Of a stretch of DNA of 64,000 nt, positions 24,407 to 32,802 are shown in pieces. The translations under genes and the position numbers were made by a program. The notes under the pieces were generated by a model, which was not told the origin of the DNA, ran no database searches, and was given only the letters and a program-made list of their open reading frames with translations. Each line of letters opens with the position of its first letter. The stretch's first letter is position 1. The DNA comes from Actinomadura oligospora ATCC 43269 (GTDB taxonomy: Bacteria > Actinomycetota > Actinomycetes > Streptosporangiales > Streptosporangiaceae): positions 1 through 64,000 of the forward strand of contig NZ_JADG01000012.1 of assembly GCF_000518265.1 (NCBI RefSeq), read 5' to 3'.

Positions 24407-25162
24407 TCAGGAGACCCGTTCCAGGACACGCAGCGACCCGACGACCCGGCGCTCCTCGAAGTCGCCGGACTCCAGCGCCCGCAGGTACACGTGGTACGGG
24501 GCCTGGCCGCCGTCCGCGGGGTCGGGGAACACGTCGTGGATCACCAGCGCGCCGCCCGGCGCGACGTGGTGGGCCCAGCCCGTGTAGTCGGCCTGGGCGA
24601 GGTCCTCGGCGTGGCCGCCGTCGATGAACAGCAGGGCCAGCGGGGTGCGCCAGAACGCGGCGACGGTCGCCGACGTCCCGACGATCGCGACGACGACGTC
24701 CTCCAGCCCCGCCGCGGAGATCGTCTTGCGGAAGGACGGCATGGTGTCCATGCGGCCGGTGCACGGGTCGACCAGGGACGGGTCGTGGTGCTCCCAGCCC
24801 GACTGGTTCTCCTCCGAGCCGTGGTGGTGGTCCACGGTGACGACGGTCGAGCCGGTCTCCCGGGCCGCCGCGCCGAAGTAGACGGCCGACTTCCCGCAGT
24901 ACGAGCCGATCTCCAGCAGCGGGGCGTCGGCGCCGAACCTCGCGCCGTAGGCGAAGGCGGTCTCGTACAGGGCGCGGCCCTCGTCGTCCGGCATGAACCC
25001 CTTGGCCGCGCGGGCGATCCGCAGCAGGTCGGCGGGCATGTCCGGCACACCGGACGGCGTGCCGTCCGGCGTCTCCGAGGTCGCGTCGGCGGGCGGCCCG
25101 GCCGGGGTGGCGGCCGGGCTGGTGGTCGTCCCCGCGAGGGTGGACGCCGTTGAGTCGCTCAT
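24407..25162 (-). CDS. Class I methyltransferase of the CmcI/Methyltransf_24 type
   Basis: 251 residues. Ser/Thr/Pro/Ala-rich N-terminal 40 residues, then the SAM-binding element PLLEIGSYCGKSAVYFG, TVVTVDHHHGSEENQ, LLFIDGGHAEDLAQADYTGW and GGALVIHDVFPDP. This matches the cephalosporin-hydroxylase/Methyltransf_24 group that often modifies sugars or polyketides. It runs opposite to the GT4 block but belongs functionally with it, having a KstR-type box 57 bases before its start. Substrate unknown. Confidence 0.78.
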   Translation of the reverse strand: MSDSTASTLAGTTTSPAATPAGPPADATSETPDGTPSGVPDMPADLLRIARAAKGFMPDDEGRALYETAFAYGARFGADAPLLEIGSYCGKSAVYFGAAARETGSTVVTVDHHHGSEENQSGWEHHDPSLVDPCTGRMDTMPSFRKTISAAGLEDVVVAIVGTSATVAAFWRTPLALLFIDGGHAEDLAQADYTGWAHHVAPGGALVIHDVFPDPADGGQAPYHVYLRALESGDFEERRVVGSLRVLERVS

Positions 25163-25218
25163 TGATCTCCTCCGCCGGGCACTTTATCCGGTCCGCCCGA
25201 GCTCTTGTGACACCAGAC

Positions 25219-25232
25219 TGAAACGTGTTCTA
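25219..25232. promoter_or_regulatory. KstR-type operator in the methyltransferase/ferredoxin divergent promoter
   Basis: TGAAACGTGTTCTA, whose reverse complement TAGAACACGTTTCA is nearly the thiolase box. It fits TnnAACnnGTTnnA. It is placed between two divergent genes and could control both. A related dyad with one extra centre base, GAAC-GCA-GTTC, lies at 25283-25293. Confidence 0.7.
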
Positions 25233-25341
25233 CTTTCCGCGTGGGCGGGTGCGATGGGGCCGTTCGGCCCATGGCCCGCGTAGAACGCAGTTCGGTATGT
25301 TGGCCGTCCGCGCGCCCACCGGCAAGGGAACGGAGATCGCG

Positions 25342-25533
25342 ATGAGAGTGAAAGTCGACCCGCTGGTGTGCGAGGCCAACGCCGTCTGCGTCGGCATCGC
25401 CGAGGAGGTCTTCGATCTCACCGACGACGACGAGCTGGTCATCCTGCGCGAGGAGGTCCCGGCCGAACTGGCGGACAAGGTCCGGCACGCGGTGCGGTCC
25501 TGCCCGAAGGCCGCGCTGACCCTGGAGGAGTAG
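25342..25533 (+). CDS. P450-type [3Fe-4S] ferredoxin
   Basis: 63-residue ferredoxin with cysteines arranged C-x5-C ... C-P (CEANAVC, then SCPKAALT). That is three cysteine ligands and hence a [3Fe-4S] cluster, as in FdxD and ferredoxins serving actinobacterial P450s. The short acidic middle (DLTDDDEL) is typical. AACGGAG lies about six bases before the ATG. The KstR-type box upstream and the nearby CYP124/125/142-like gene make it the likely electron donor to that P450. No ferredoxin reductase gene is in the window. Confidence 0.88.
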   Translation: MRVKVDPLVCEANAVCVGIAEEVFDLTDDDELVILREEVPAELADKVRHAVRSCPKAALTLEE

Positions 25534-25702
25534 CGCCCGCCCGCCGCCCGGCCGCCGCCCTCGGCCGCCGGACGCCCGGCCACGCGTCGCGCGCCCGCCC
25601 GGACGTCCCGTCCCCGATCGCCGGCACCACATCCCACCCACCCCTCGGGACGCCGCCGCCCGCGTCCGGGCCCGGCGTCCGCCCTCACTGTGGAGGCGTC
25701 TC

Positions 25703-26791
25703 ATGGCACGAGCCGCGGTACTGCACGCGGTCGGCGACAAGGAACTGGACCTGCGGGACGACGTGACGACCGTCGACCCCGGGCCCGACCAGGTGAAGGT
25801 GCGCGTCAAGGCCACCGGGGTCTGCCATTCGGACCTGTCCACGATGTCCGGGGTGCTGCCGTCGGTCCCGCCCGCGGTGCTCGGCCACGAGGGCGCGGGG
25901 ATCGTCGAGGAGGTCGGCGAGCACGTCACCAACGTCAAGCCCGGCGACCACGTCGTCGTCAACTGGACGCCCGACTGCGGCGTCTGCCCCGAGTGCCTGC
26001 GCGGCGAGCCGTACCTGTGCATGGGCTTCATCGGCGCGGCGTTCTCGGAGCCGCGGTTCAAGCTCGGCGACGGCACCCCGGCGTTCGGGATGGCGGGCGT
26101 GGGCACCTGGGCCGAGTCCCTGGTGATCCCGTGGCAGGGCGTCATCAAGATCGCCGAGGACGTGCCGTTCGAGTACGCGGCGCTGCTCGGCTGTGGCATC
26201 CCGACCGGCGTCGGCGCGGCGGTCAACACCGCCCGGGTCGCGCCCGGGTCGAAGATCGCGGTCGTCGGCGCGGGCGGCGTCGGGCTGTCGGTCATCCAGG
26301 GCGCCCGGATCTGCGGCGCGTCCACGATCCTCGCGGTCGACCCGAACGAGGCCAAGCACCCGGCCGCCAAGCAGTTCGGCGCGACCCACACCGCGACCCT
26401 GGAGAACCTCGAGGAGACCAAGGGCCTGCTCACCCTCGGCCAGGGCTTCGACCAGGTCTTCGAGGTGGTCGGCAAGTCGTCGGCGATCACCACGGCGTGG
26501 AACCTGACCCGGCGCGGCGGCGACGTGATCGTCGTCGGCGCGGGCGCGGCCGACGACACCTGGGAGATGTCGGCGTTCTCGCTGCTGTTCGAGGGCAAGA
26601 ACGTGAAGTCGTCGCTGTACGGCGGCTGCGACCTCAGGCGCGACATCCCGATGTTCGTCGACCTGTGGCGGGCCGGGAAGCTCGACCTGGACGGCCTGAT
26701 CAGCCGCCGCATCCGGTTCGAGGACCTCAACGACGCCGTCCAGGCCCTCACCAAGGGCGACGTCATCCGCCAGGTCGTCCTGTTCGACTGA
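25703..26791 (+). CDS. Zinc-dependent alcohol dehydrogenase (MDR superfamily)
   Basis: 362 residues. Catalytic zinc site GVCHSDL and GHEGAG, structural zinc site with four Cys (CGVCPEC then C eight residues later), NAD-binding GAGGVGLSV and the acidic VDPNE following it. This is a complete class III-like/NDMA-type medium-chain ADH. GGAGG sits about seven bases before the ATG. It lies 169 bases after the ferredoxin, with no gene in the gap. It plausibly oxidises the primary alcohol that the P450 makes, as proposed for sterol C26 alcohols, which is inference from position. Confidence 0.85.
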   Translation: MARAAVLHAVGDKELDLRDDVTTVDPGPDQVKVRVKATGVCHSDLSTMSGVLPSVPPAVLGHEGAGIVEEVGEHVTNVKPGDHVVVNWTPDCGVCPECLRGEPYLCMGFIGAAFSEPRFKLGDGTPAFGMAGVGTWAESLVIPWQGVIKIAEDVPFEYAALLGCGIPTGVGAAVNTARVAPGSKIAVVGAGGVGLSVIQGARICGASTILAVDPNEAKHPAAKQFGATHTATLENLEETKGLLTLGQGFDQVFEVVGKSSAITTAWNLTRRGGDVIVVGAGAADDTWEMSAFSLLFEGKNVKSSLYGGCDLRRDIPMFVDLWRAGKLDLDGLISRRIRFEDLNDAVQALTKGDVIRQVVLFD

Positions 26792-27037
26792 CCCACCTGC
26801 TCGACGGGCCCGCCTGCCCGACCGGTGCGCCCGTTCGACCGGTGCGCCCGTCCTCGTTCTCGGCGGCCGGGACACGCCCTGTCCGGTCCGGTCCGATCCG
26901 GACCGCGCGGGGCGTGTGCCGCGGCACGGCCCCGAAGGCGAGGGCGCGCCGAGAGTTCCGCATGACGGCTATCGGGAAGATCGATCGACGTGTCATGCTG
27001 GCAGCGGTCGGTCGGACGGGAACTGTGTGGAGCGTGG

Positions 27038-29065
27038 TTGACCAGGTCAGCGGCGGGTGAACGGGTGGTGGCGGTCGCCACCGCGGCGGTGCTCGCGGCG
27101 CCGCTCGGAGCCGTCGTGCTTCCCGCCGTTGTGCTGTCGTCCGCCGCGCACGCCGACCCCGGCGCAGCGGTGAGCGCGCGCATCCGTGACGTCCAGGGCG
27201 CGGGACACGTCTCGCCGCTGAACGGACGGAGCGTCACCGGCGTCGGCGGCGTCGTCACGGCCGTCACCGACTCCGGCTTCTGGATGCAGGACCCGGCCCC
27301 CGCCAAGACCACCAGCGCCGCGTCCTCGGGGATCTTCGTGTTCACCCGGACGCGTCCGCAGGTCAGGCCCGGCGACGCGGTCCGCGTGGACGGCCGGGTC
27401 AGCGAGTTCCGGCCCGGCGGGCCCGCGTCGTCCAACCTGAGCCGCACCGAGATCGACGCGTCCGAGACCGTCGTCTCCTCGCACGACCAGCCGCTTCCGC
27501 CGCCCGTCGTGCTCGGCGGCCCCAAGGGACGCGAGGCTCCGTCCTCGTTCCCGACGGCGCAGCGCGACCCCGAGGCCGACCAGCTCGACCCGAAGTCCGA
27601 CCCGCTGGCGTTCTACACCTCGCTTGAGGGGATGCGCGTCCGCGTCGAGAACGCCGTCGCCGTCGGCCCGACGCGGGACGGCGCGCTGCCCGTCCTGCCC
27701 GCGGGCGGTGCGGGCGCGCGCGACCGCACCCGGCGCGGCGGCTCGCTCGCGCGCGCGGGCGGGCTTCCCGACCCGGCGCGGATCGTGCTCGGCGACGCGC
27801 TCGCGCCGCTGCCGTCCGCCGACGTGGGCGACCGCCTGCCCGGTCCGGTGGACGGCGTCCTCGACTACACCGTGGCCGGGTTCGTGCTGCTCCCGACGTC
27901 CACGCCCGCGCGCACCGACGGCGGCGTGAAGCCGCAGGCCGCGCCCCCGGCCGGACGGGACGAGCTGTCGGTCGGCGCCCTGAACCTGGAGAACCTCAGC
28001 CCGGACACCCCGTCCGACCAGGTCGGCGACCTGGCGGGTGACCTGGTGGACGGCCTCGGATCGCCCGACCTGGTCACGGTGACCGGCGTCGAGGACAACT
28101 CGGGCGCCTTCGACGACGGCACGGTCGCCGCCGACCAGACCGTCGCCGAGCTGATCACCGCGATCAGCGCGGCGGGCGGCCCGGCCTACGAGTGGCGCTC
28201 GATCGCCCCGCACGACAACGCCGACGGCGGCGAGCACGGAGGGAACGGACGCCTCGGCTTCCTGTTCCGGACCGACCGCGGGCTGGCGTTCTCCGACCGT
28301 CCGTCCAGATCGTCCGACCTCGGCGCGCCCGGCGTGCCGGACCTCGCGGTCGCCCCCACCCGCGTCCGCCCGGACGGCAGGGGCGGTGCGCGCCTCACCC
28401 TCAGCCCCGGACGCGTCGCGCCCGCCGACCCGGCCTGGACCGAGACCCGCAAGCCGCTCGCGGGCGAGCTGACCTGGCGCGGACGGCGGCTCATCGTGAT
28501 CGCGAACCACTGGTACGGACGGACGTCCGCCGACCCGATCGCCTACGGCCGCCGCCAGCCGTTCGACCGGCCGAGCGAGACCCGCCGCGAGGCGCAGGCC
28601 AGGAGCCTCGCAGCGTTCGTCCGGACGCTGCGCCGCACCGCCCCCGACGCGAACGTGATCGTCACCGGCAACCTCGGCACCGGCGACGGGTCCGCCGCGC
28701 TGCGCGCCCTCACCGCCCCCGGCGTCGGCCTGCGCGACCTCGCGTCCGGCCTCGCCCCGCAGGACCGCTACACCGCCGACTCGGGCGGCGTCGCCGAGGA
28801 CCTCGACCACATCCTGATCAGCCCGGCCCTGGCGAAGCGTCCGCACAGGTACCAGATCGTCCACCGCGCCTCGGAGTTCGCCGACCGCGCGGGCGCCCAC
28901 GACCCGTCGGTCGTCCGCATCACCCTCACCCCGTCACCCGCCCCGCCCTCCACCCGCGTCCCCCGCCCCGGCGACCCCGCCAACCGCCCAGACGCCCCCT
29001 CCCCGCCCCCTGACACCCCGCCTCCCGCGACGCTGCCGCTTCCCGTGACACCGCGCTTCCCGTGA
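27038..29065 (+). CDS. Secreted endonuclease/exonuclease/phosphatase-family protein
   Basis: Approximately 675 residues. The N-terminus has a signal peptide: Arg-containing n-region, long Ala/Val hydrophobic core, cleavage after SSAAHA. Next comes an OB-like domain with SPLNGRSVTGVGGVVTAV and GFWMQDP, as in ExeM/NucH-type extracellular nucleases, and then an EEP domain starting LSVGALNLENL and running to LDHILISPAL. The C-terminal 45 residues are Pro-rich. The TTG start is chosen because GGAG lies five bases before it; the frame is open to a GTG at 26990. It probably degrades extracellular DNA or is a phosphodiesterase. Confidence 0.78.
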   Translation: MTRSAAGERVVAVATAAVLAAPLGAVVLPAVVLSSAAHADPGAAVSARIRDVQGAGHVSPLNGRSVTGVGGVVTAVTDSGFWMQDPAPAKTTSAASSGIFVFTRTRPQVRPGDAVRVDGRVSEFRPGGPASSNLSRTEIDASETVVSSHDQPLPPPVVLGGPKGREAPSSFPTAQRDPEADQLDPKSDPLAFYTSLEGMRVRVENAVAVGPTRDGALPVLPAGGAGARDRTRRGGSLARAGGLPDPARIVLGDALAPLPSADVGDRLPGPVDGVLDYTVAGFVLLPTSTPARTDGGVKPQAAPPAGRDELSVGALNLENLSPDTPSDQVGDLAGDLVDGLGSPDLVTVTGVEDNSGAFDDGTVAADQTVAELITAISAAGGPAYEWRSIAPHDNADGGEHGGNGRLGFLFRTDRGLAFSDRPSRSSDLGAPGVPDLAVAPTRVRPDGRGGARLTLSPGRVAPADPAWTETRKPLAGELTWRGRRLIVIANHWYGRTSADPIAYGRRQPFDRPSETRREAQARSLAAFVRTLRRTAPDANVIVTGNLGTGDGSAALRALTAPGVGLRDLASGLAPQDRYTADSGGVAEDLDHILISPALAKRPHRYQIVHRASEFADRAGAHDPSVVRITLTPSPAPPSTRVPRPGDPANRPDAPSPPPDTPPPATLPLPVTPRFP

Positions 29066-29099
29066 CACTTCGGCTTCCCGTGACACTTCGGCTTCCCGA
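29037..29099 (+). repeat. 18-base direct repeats across the nuclease stop codon
   Basis: Three copies of GCTTCCCGTGACAC at 18-base spacing (29037, 29055, 29073) and a partial fourth at 29091 straddle the 3' end of the nuclease gene. Slippage here could change the C-terminal tail. The rest of the gap to 29276 shows no gene. Confidence 0.7.
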
Positions 29100-29276
29100 C
29101 GCTGCGGCTTTCGGTGCCGCCGTGTCTCCCCTGACGTGGTTTCCTCCTGACCGAAATCTGTTGGGCGGGGTGCTCTTGAGGGGGCGGCCGTTTCACCTGC
29201 CGCGGGGCCGGGCAGCCGTGGGGGCGACGGCGTCCGCCGTCGGCACGGCGTCACCACGGAAAGGGAGGCCGCCGCG

Positions 29277-29462
29277 ATGGCGTACCGATACCGGCCCCAC
29301 CTCGGACTGCTGGGGACCCTCTACCTGGTGGCCGGGTTGTTCGTGGCCTGGAACCGGGGCTACCTGACCAGCGACCTGCTGCGCCGCATCGCGAGCGCGC
29401 TGCTGGCGATCCTGCTCTGGGTCCTGGTCCTGGCGGGCGCGGACCTGCACGTCCACGGGTGA
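29277..29462 (+). CDS. Small two-helix membrane protein
   Basis: 61 residues with two hydrophobic helices (LGLLGTLYLVAGLFVAW and SALLAILLWVLVLAGA) joined by a polar turn NRGYLTSDLLRR, and a histidine-containing tail (DLHVHG). A strong Shine-Dalgarno GGGAGG lies about nine bases before the ATG, so I regard it as a real gene. Not recognised as a named family. It probably sits in the plasma membrane, possibly as an accessory subunit. Confidence 0.7.
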   Translation: MAYRYRPHLGLLGTLYLVAGLFVAWNRGYLTSDLLRRIASALLAILLWVLVLAGADLHVHG

Positions 29463-29559
29463 GGTGACCCGCACGTGCACGGCCGACCACGGTCGGCGTG
29501 GCTCCGGGGGCAGGCTTCCCTCCCGGAACCGGTCATATCCCCGTCCATGTTCGGGGGCT

Positions 29560-29652
29560 ATGTTCCGAATCATGACGAGTGGTGGATGCAGTTGCGGACA
29601 CGGTGGCGGTTGCTCCTGCCCGAAGGGTTGCTCCTGCGGCTGCAACGGCTGA
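29560..29652 (+). CDS. 30-residue Cys-rich metallothionein-like peptide
   Basis: Tiny frame whose last 22 residues are Gly/Cys/Ser with seven cysteines in CxC pairs: GCSCGH, GGCSCPKG and CSCGCNG, plus one His. CxC pairs with no other hydrophobic core are the hallmark of metal-thiolate peptides, so Cu(I) or Zn binding is likely. An ATG at 29572 gives a 26-residue form. A CATATC -10-like box (29534-29539) and a downstream hairpin (29693) suggest its own transcript. It does not match MymT or SmtA layouts that I know. A weak G-rich ribosome site precedes 29560. Confidence 0.6.
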   Translation: MFRIMTSGGCSCGHGGGCSCPKGCSCGCNG

Positions 29653-29692
29653 CCGAAACCCGACCGACCGTCCGATCGACCGACCGACCCAA

Positions 29693-29722
29693 GCCCGCCG
29701 TCCCCGATCACGGGCGGCGGGC
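29693..29722 (+). terminator. Hairpin terminator after the Cys-rich peptide
   Basis: GCCCGCCG (29693-29700) pairs perfectly with CGGCGGGC (29715-29722) around a 14-base loop. It follows tandem CGAC-C repeats. The remainder of the gap to 29861 holds only a TACGCT -10-like box (29817) for the next gene. Confidence 0.55.
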
Positions 29723-29861
29723 TGACCCTTCCCAGGCCGCGGCGTCACGCGCGACGCGGGGCGCCCGCTGAGGCGTCGCCCGGCCGCGTCGCCGAGGCGC
29801 GGCCGGGTGGGTCGGCTACGCTCGGCGAGATGATGATCACTCGTCTCGGGCCCGGGCGGTC

Positions 29862-30458
29862 ATGACCGCGAAGGCCGGTCATCCGCACGGCCCGTACACG
29901 CTCTACGACCTGGAGGAGCTGCCCGAGGAGGGGCGCCGCCACGAGCTGGCCGACGGCTGGCTGCACGAGCTGCCCGGCGACCTGTGGCACGACTACGCGG
30001 CCGAGCAGCTGCGCACGATCCTCAAGGAGGCGGCCCGGCAGGCGACCGCCGACGTGCACGTGGCGGGCGCGCCGCAGGAGGTGGCGACCTCGGCGGGCAT
30101 CCGCCGCCCGGACGCGTTCGTGGTCGACCGCGACGTCGCGCGGCTCGCGCTTGAACGCCGCGCCCGCACCTACTACGCGCCCGACCTGCTGCTCGTCGCC
30201 GAGGTCGTGACGCCCCGGACGGCCAGCGAGCGCACCGACCGCGTCCGCAAGGTCGCCGAGTACGCCGCGACCGGCATCCCGCACTACTGGATCGTGGACC
30301 TGGAGCCCCGCCCGTCGGTGACCGTCCTGGAGCTCGACGGCCTGCCGTACCGTCCCGCCTACCAGGCGGTGCGGCGCGCGCGGGCGGGCGAGGACGTCCG
30401 GCTGGAGCTCCCGTTCCCCATCGAGTTCGACCCCGCCCGCCTCTCCGAGATGGAGTGA
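29862..30458 (+). CDS. Uma2-family (DUF820) PD-(D/E)xK endonuclease-like protein
   Basis: 198 residues. The Uma2 signature is visible: YTLYDLEELPEEGRRHELADGWL at the start, the RRPDAFVVDRD acidic residue, then LLLVAEVVTP (the E of the ExV/ExK motif) and K in VRKVAEYAATGIPHYWIVD. These proteins have a restriction-endonuclease-like core and are abundant in actinomycetes and cyanobacteria, with poorly defined roles. It is convergent with the TetM-like gene, ten bases apart. Confidence 0.85.
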   Translation: MTAKAGHPHGPYTLYDLEELPEEGRRHELADGWLHELPGDLWHDYAAEQLRTILKEAARQATADVHVAGAPQEVATSAGIRRPDAFVVDRDVARLALERRARTYYAPDLLLVAEVVTPRTASERTDRVRKVAEYAATGIPHYWIVDLEPRPSVTVLELDGLPYRPAYQAVRRARAGEDVRLELPFPIEFDPARLSEME

Positions 30459-30468
30459 GACCGGGCGG

Positions 30469-32415
30469 TCAGACCTCCCGCAGGTAGGCGTCGCGGTCGA
30501 GCGGATCCGGCCCCGTGCGCGGACGCGCCGGAGGACGTCCCGGAACCGGCCGGTCCCCCGCCGGACGCGGCCACCAGACCCCCTCCCCGCCGGTCAGCCC
30601 CGGCAGCTCCCGCTCGAACGCGCCGACCCGGCGGGCGGGCAGCTCCCCCTCGATCCGCCAGCCCTCGGGATCGGGCTTGGCGTCCCGTAGGTCCGCGCCG
30701 AGGGCCGCGAGACGTGCGGTGACCGCGCTGAGCGCGTCCTCGGGGATCTCCAGCTCGAACCGCCGGTACGGCTCGTACACGCGCGTCCCGGCCTGGGCGA
30801 GCGCGCGCATGAGGACCATCGGCGTGAGGCCCCGGAAGTCGGCGGCCGTGCTCACCGGCCCGGCGAACCCCGACGCCGTCAGCGTCACCACGCAGTCGGT
30901 CACCGGCCAGCCGCGCAGCCCCTGTTCCAGGGTCAGGTGGACGGTCTCCACGATGGCCCGGTCGAACGCGGCGGGCAGCGCCCCGAGCTCGGTCTCACGC
31001 CGGAACACCACGCCCGAGCCGGGCGGCCCCGGCTCGACGCGCAGCCCGATCGTCGCCCAGAAGTCGGGGCGTCGCCGCCGCCAGTCCATGTCCTCGGCCG
31101 CCTCGCCCACTCCGGCGGGACGCTCCAGGTGGACGGTCCGGCTCTCCTCGAATTCGGCGTCCACGCCGAACGTCTCGCGCAACGTCGTCGCGATGACCTC
31201 CTTCTGGACCTCCCCGAACAGCCGCACGGACGTCGTCCCGCCGGGCAGCGGCGACACATCGATCAGCGGATCCTCCTCGGCCAGCCGCAGAAGCGCGGCG
31301 CGCAGCCGCGACGCGTCCGCGCCGTCCCGCGCGCGCACGACCGTCTCCAAGGTCGGACGTCCGAACTCCGGTTCGTCGACGTCCGCTGTGGTCGCGCTGC
31401 CGGACGTCGTGACGACGTCTCCGACGCGCGCCTCGGCCAATCCCCGCACGCGCGCGATGTCGCCGGGTCCGGCCGTCCGTCCGTCACCGGCGACCTGAAG
31501 CGACGTGACACGCGCCTGTCGATCCAGAACGCCCACGCTGCGCAGGGTCACTTTCTCCCTCGGACGAAGCTCCCCGTCGAAAAGGCGCAGCAGAGCGGTC
31601 TTCTCACCAGACGCGGCGCGTTCCAGAGCGAAAATCGTCCCGCGCGGCGGAGCGGACGCGTCGCCCCGCGCGGGCGGCAGATACGCCGCGATCGCATCGA
31701 GCAGATCCTGCGTGCCCTGCCCGTTGAGCGCCGAGCCGAACACCAGAGGTGTCGCCTGCGCCGCGGCGGTCTGTGAGCGCAGGCCCACGCGCACGCGCGA
31801 CGGCTCGGGCACACGACCGTCCACGAGGTCGGCCAGCAGAGCGTCGTCGTGCTCGGCGAGGGTCTCGGCGACGAACTCTCGGAACATCGGGTCGGCGAAG
31901 TCGTGCGGCGTCACCCGGACGGCCTTGGTGCCGATGCCGTGCACGGCGTTCAGCGCGACCGCGCCGGGGAACAGGCGACGCCGGACGGCCGCCAGCAGCT
32001 CCGCATCGCGCGCGCCCGTGCGGTCGACCTTGTTGACGAACAGCAGCGTCGGGACGCCCCGGCGGCGCAACGTGCGGGCCAGGACGCGCGTGCGCGCCTG
32101 CACGCCCTCCACGGCCGACAGCACCAGGACGGCGGCGTCCAGCACGCCGAGCGCGCGCTCCACCTCGGCGGTGAAGTCGGTGTGGCCGGGCGTGTCGACC
32201 AGGTTGACGGTCAGCCCGCCGAGCGCGAACGTCGCGACGGCCGAGCGGATCGTGATGCCGCGGCGGCGTTCCAGATCACCGGTGTCGGTGTGGGTGTCGC
32301 CGCCGTCGACGCTGCCGAGGCGGCGGATCGCCCCGGCGTCGAAGAGGAGTCGTTCAGTGAGGCTGGTCTTCCCCGCGTCCACGTGCGCGAGCACGCCGAG
32401 GTTCAGGGTGGTCAT
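30469..32415 (-). CDS. Tet(M)/Otr(A)-type ribosomal protection GTPase
   Basis: EF-G-like translational GTPase, 648 residues, the normal length for tetracycline ribosomal protection proteins. G1 AHVDAGKTS, switch region RRRGITIRSA, G3 DTPGHTDF and G4 NKVD are intact, followed by domain II, and domain IV ending FELEIPEDALSAVTARL. Domain IV is short compared with EF-G, as in Tet(M)/Otr(A). It would remove tetracycline-like drugs from the ribosome or serve a housekeeping ribosome-rescue role. The C-terminal 40 residues are Pro/Arg-rich. Long inverted repeats lie in its 5' region. Confidence 0.87.
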   Translation of the reverse strand: MTTLNLGVLAHVDAGKTSLTERLLFDAGAIRRLGSVDGGDTHTDTGDLERRRGITIRSAVATFALGGLTVNLVDTPGHTDFTAEVERALGVLDAAVLVLSAVEGVQARTRVLARTLRRRGVPTLLFVNKVDRTGARDAELLAAVRRRLFPGAVALNAVHGIGTKAVRVTPHDFADPMFREFVAETLAEHDDALLADLVDGRVPEPSRVRVGLRSQTAAAQATPLVFGSALNGQGTQDLLDAIAAYLPPARGDASAPPRGTIFALERAASGEKTALLRLFDGELRPREKVTLRSVGVLDRQARVTSLQVAGDGRTAGPGDIARVRGLAEARVGDVVTTSGSATTADVDEPEFGRPTLETVVRARDGADASRLRAALLRLAEEDPLIDVSPLPGGTTSVRLFGEVQKEVIATTLRETFGVDAEFEESRTVHLERPAGVGEAAEDMDWRRRRPDFWATIGLRVEPGPPGSGVVFRRETELGALPAAFDRAIVETVHLTLEQGLRGWPVTDCVVTLTASGFAGPVSTAADFRGLTPMVLMRALAQAGTRVYEPYRRFELEIPEDALSAVTARLAALGADLRDAKPDPEGWRIEGELPARRVGAFERELPGLTGGEGVWWPRPAGDRPVPGRPPARPRTGPDPLDRDAYLREV

Positions 32416-32573
32416 GGGTGGTCAGGTCCTTGGGAACGCTCGTCCGGATACGGCTCTGAGTGATCACCTGGACCTGGCGCATTCCGGACCGTTCCCCCCG
32501 CTCGGATACCTGACCGCCCCACGATGCCGGGACGGCGGATCGAGCGTCAACCCGATAAACGGGACCGGCCGGT

Positions 32574-32610
32574 GGATGACCGTGGTGGTCCCCCTGGGTC
32601 ACGGTCATCC
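32574..32610. promoter_or_regulatory. Long inverted repeat in the TetM-like gene leader
   Basis: Perfect 11-base arms GGATGACCGTG (32574-32584) and CACGGTCATCC (32600-32610) around a 15-base spacer, 160 bases upstream of the GTPase start. On the leftward transcript it would form a stable leader hairpin, and attenuation is known for tet(M), so control of that kind is possible. The 387-base gap contains no gene. Confidence 0.5.
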
Positions 32611-32736
32611 ATCCGGCGCAAGTCCGCACGGCCCACCGCGACCGGACGGCCCCCGTACGGGTTCCCCTGACCCCGCAGTCGTCCCGGCGCGGTCCCAGAC
32701 CGTGCACGGCATACTCTTCCGAACCGCGATCAACAT

Positions 32737-32770
32737 CCGATCAACGCACGTCGGAGGGGGTGTTGATCGG
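32737..32770. promoter_or_regulatory. CCGATCAAC inverted repeat before the cupin gene
   Basis: CCGATCAAC (32737-32745) and GTTGATCGG (32762-32770) form a nine-base dyad, with an extra direct copy CGATCAAC at 32727. A TACAGT -10-like box follows at 32791, six bases before the GTG of the cupin gene, so the dyad straddles the -35 area and is a good operator candidate. Confidence 0.55.
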
Positions 32771-32802
32771 TCGGGCGGCCCCGTCCCGGCTACAGTCGAC
32801 AC

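Noticed and set aside
25283..25293. GAAC-GCA-GTTC as a fourth KstR operator
   Set aside because: The half-sites are three bases apart instead of two, and the flanking T and A positions do not fit, so it is mentioned only as a related dyad.
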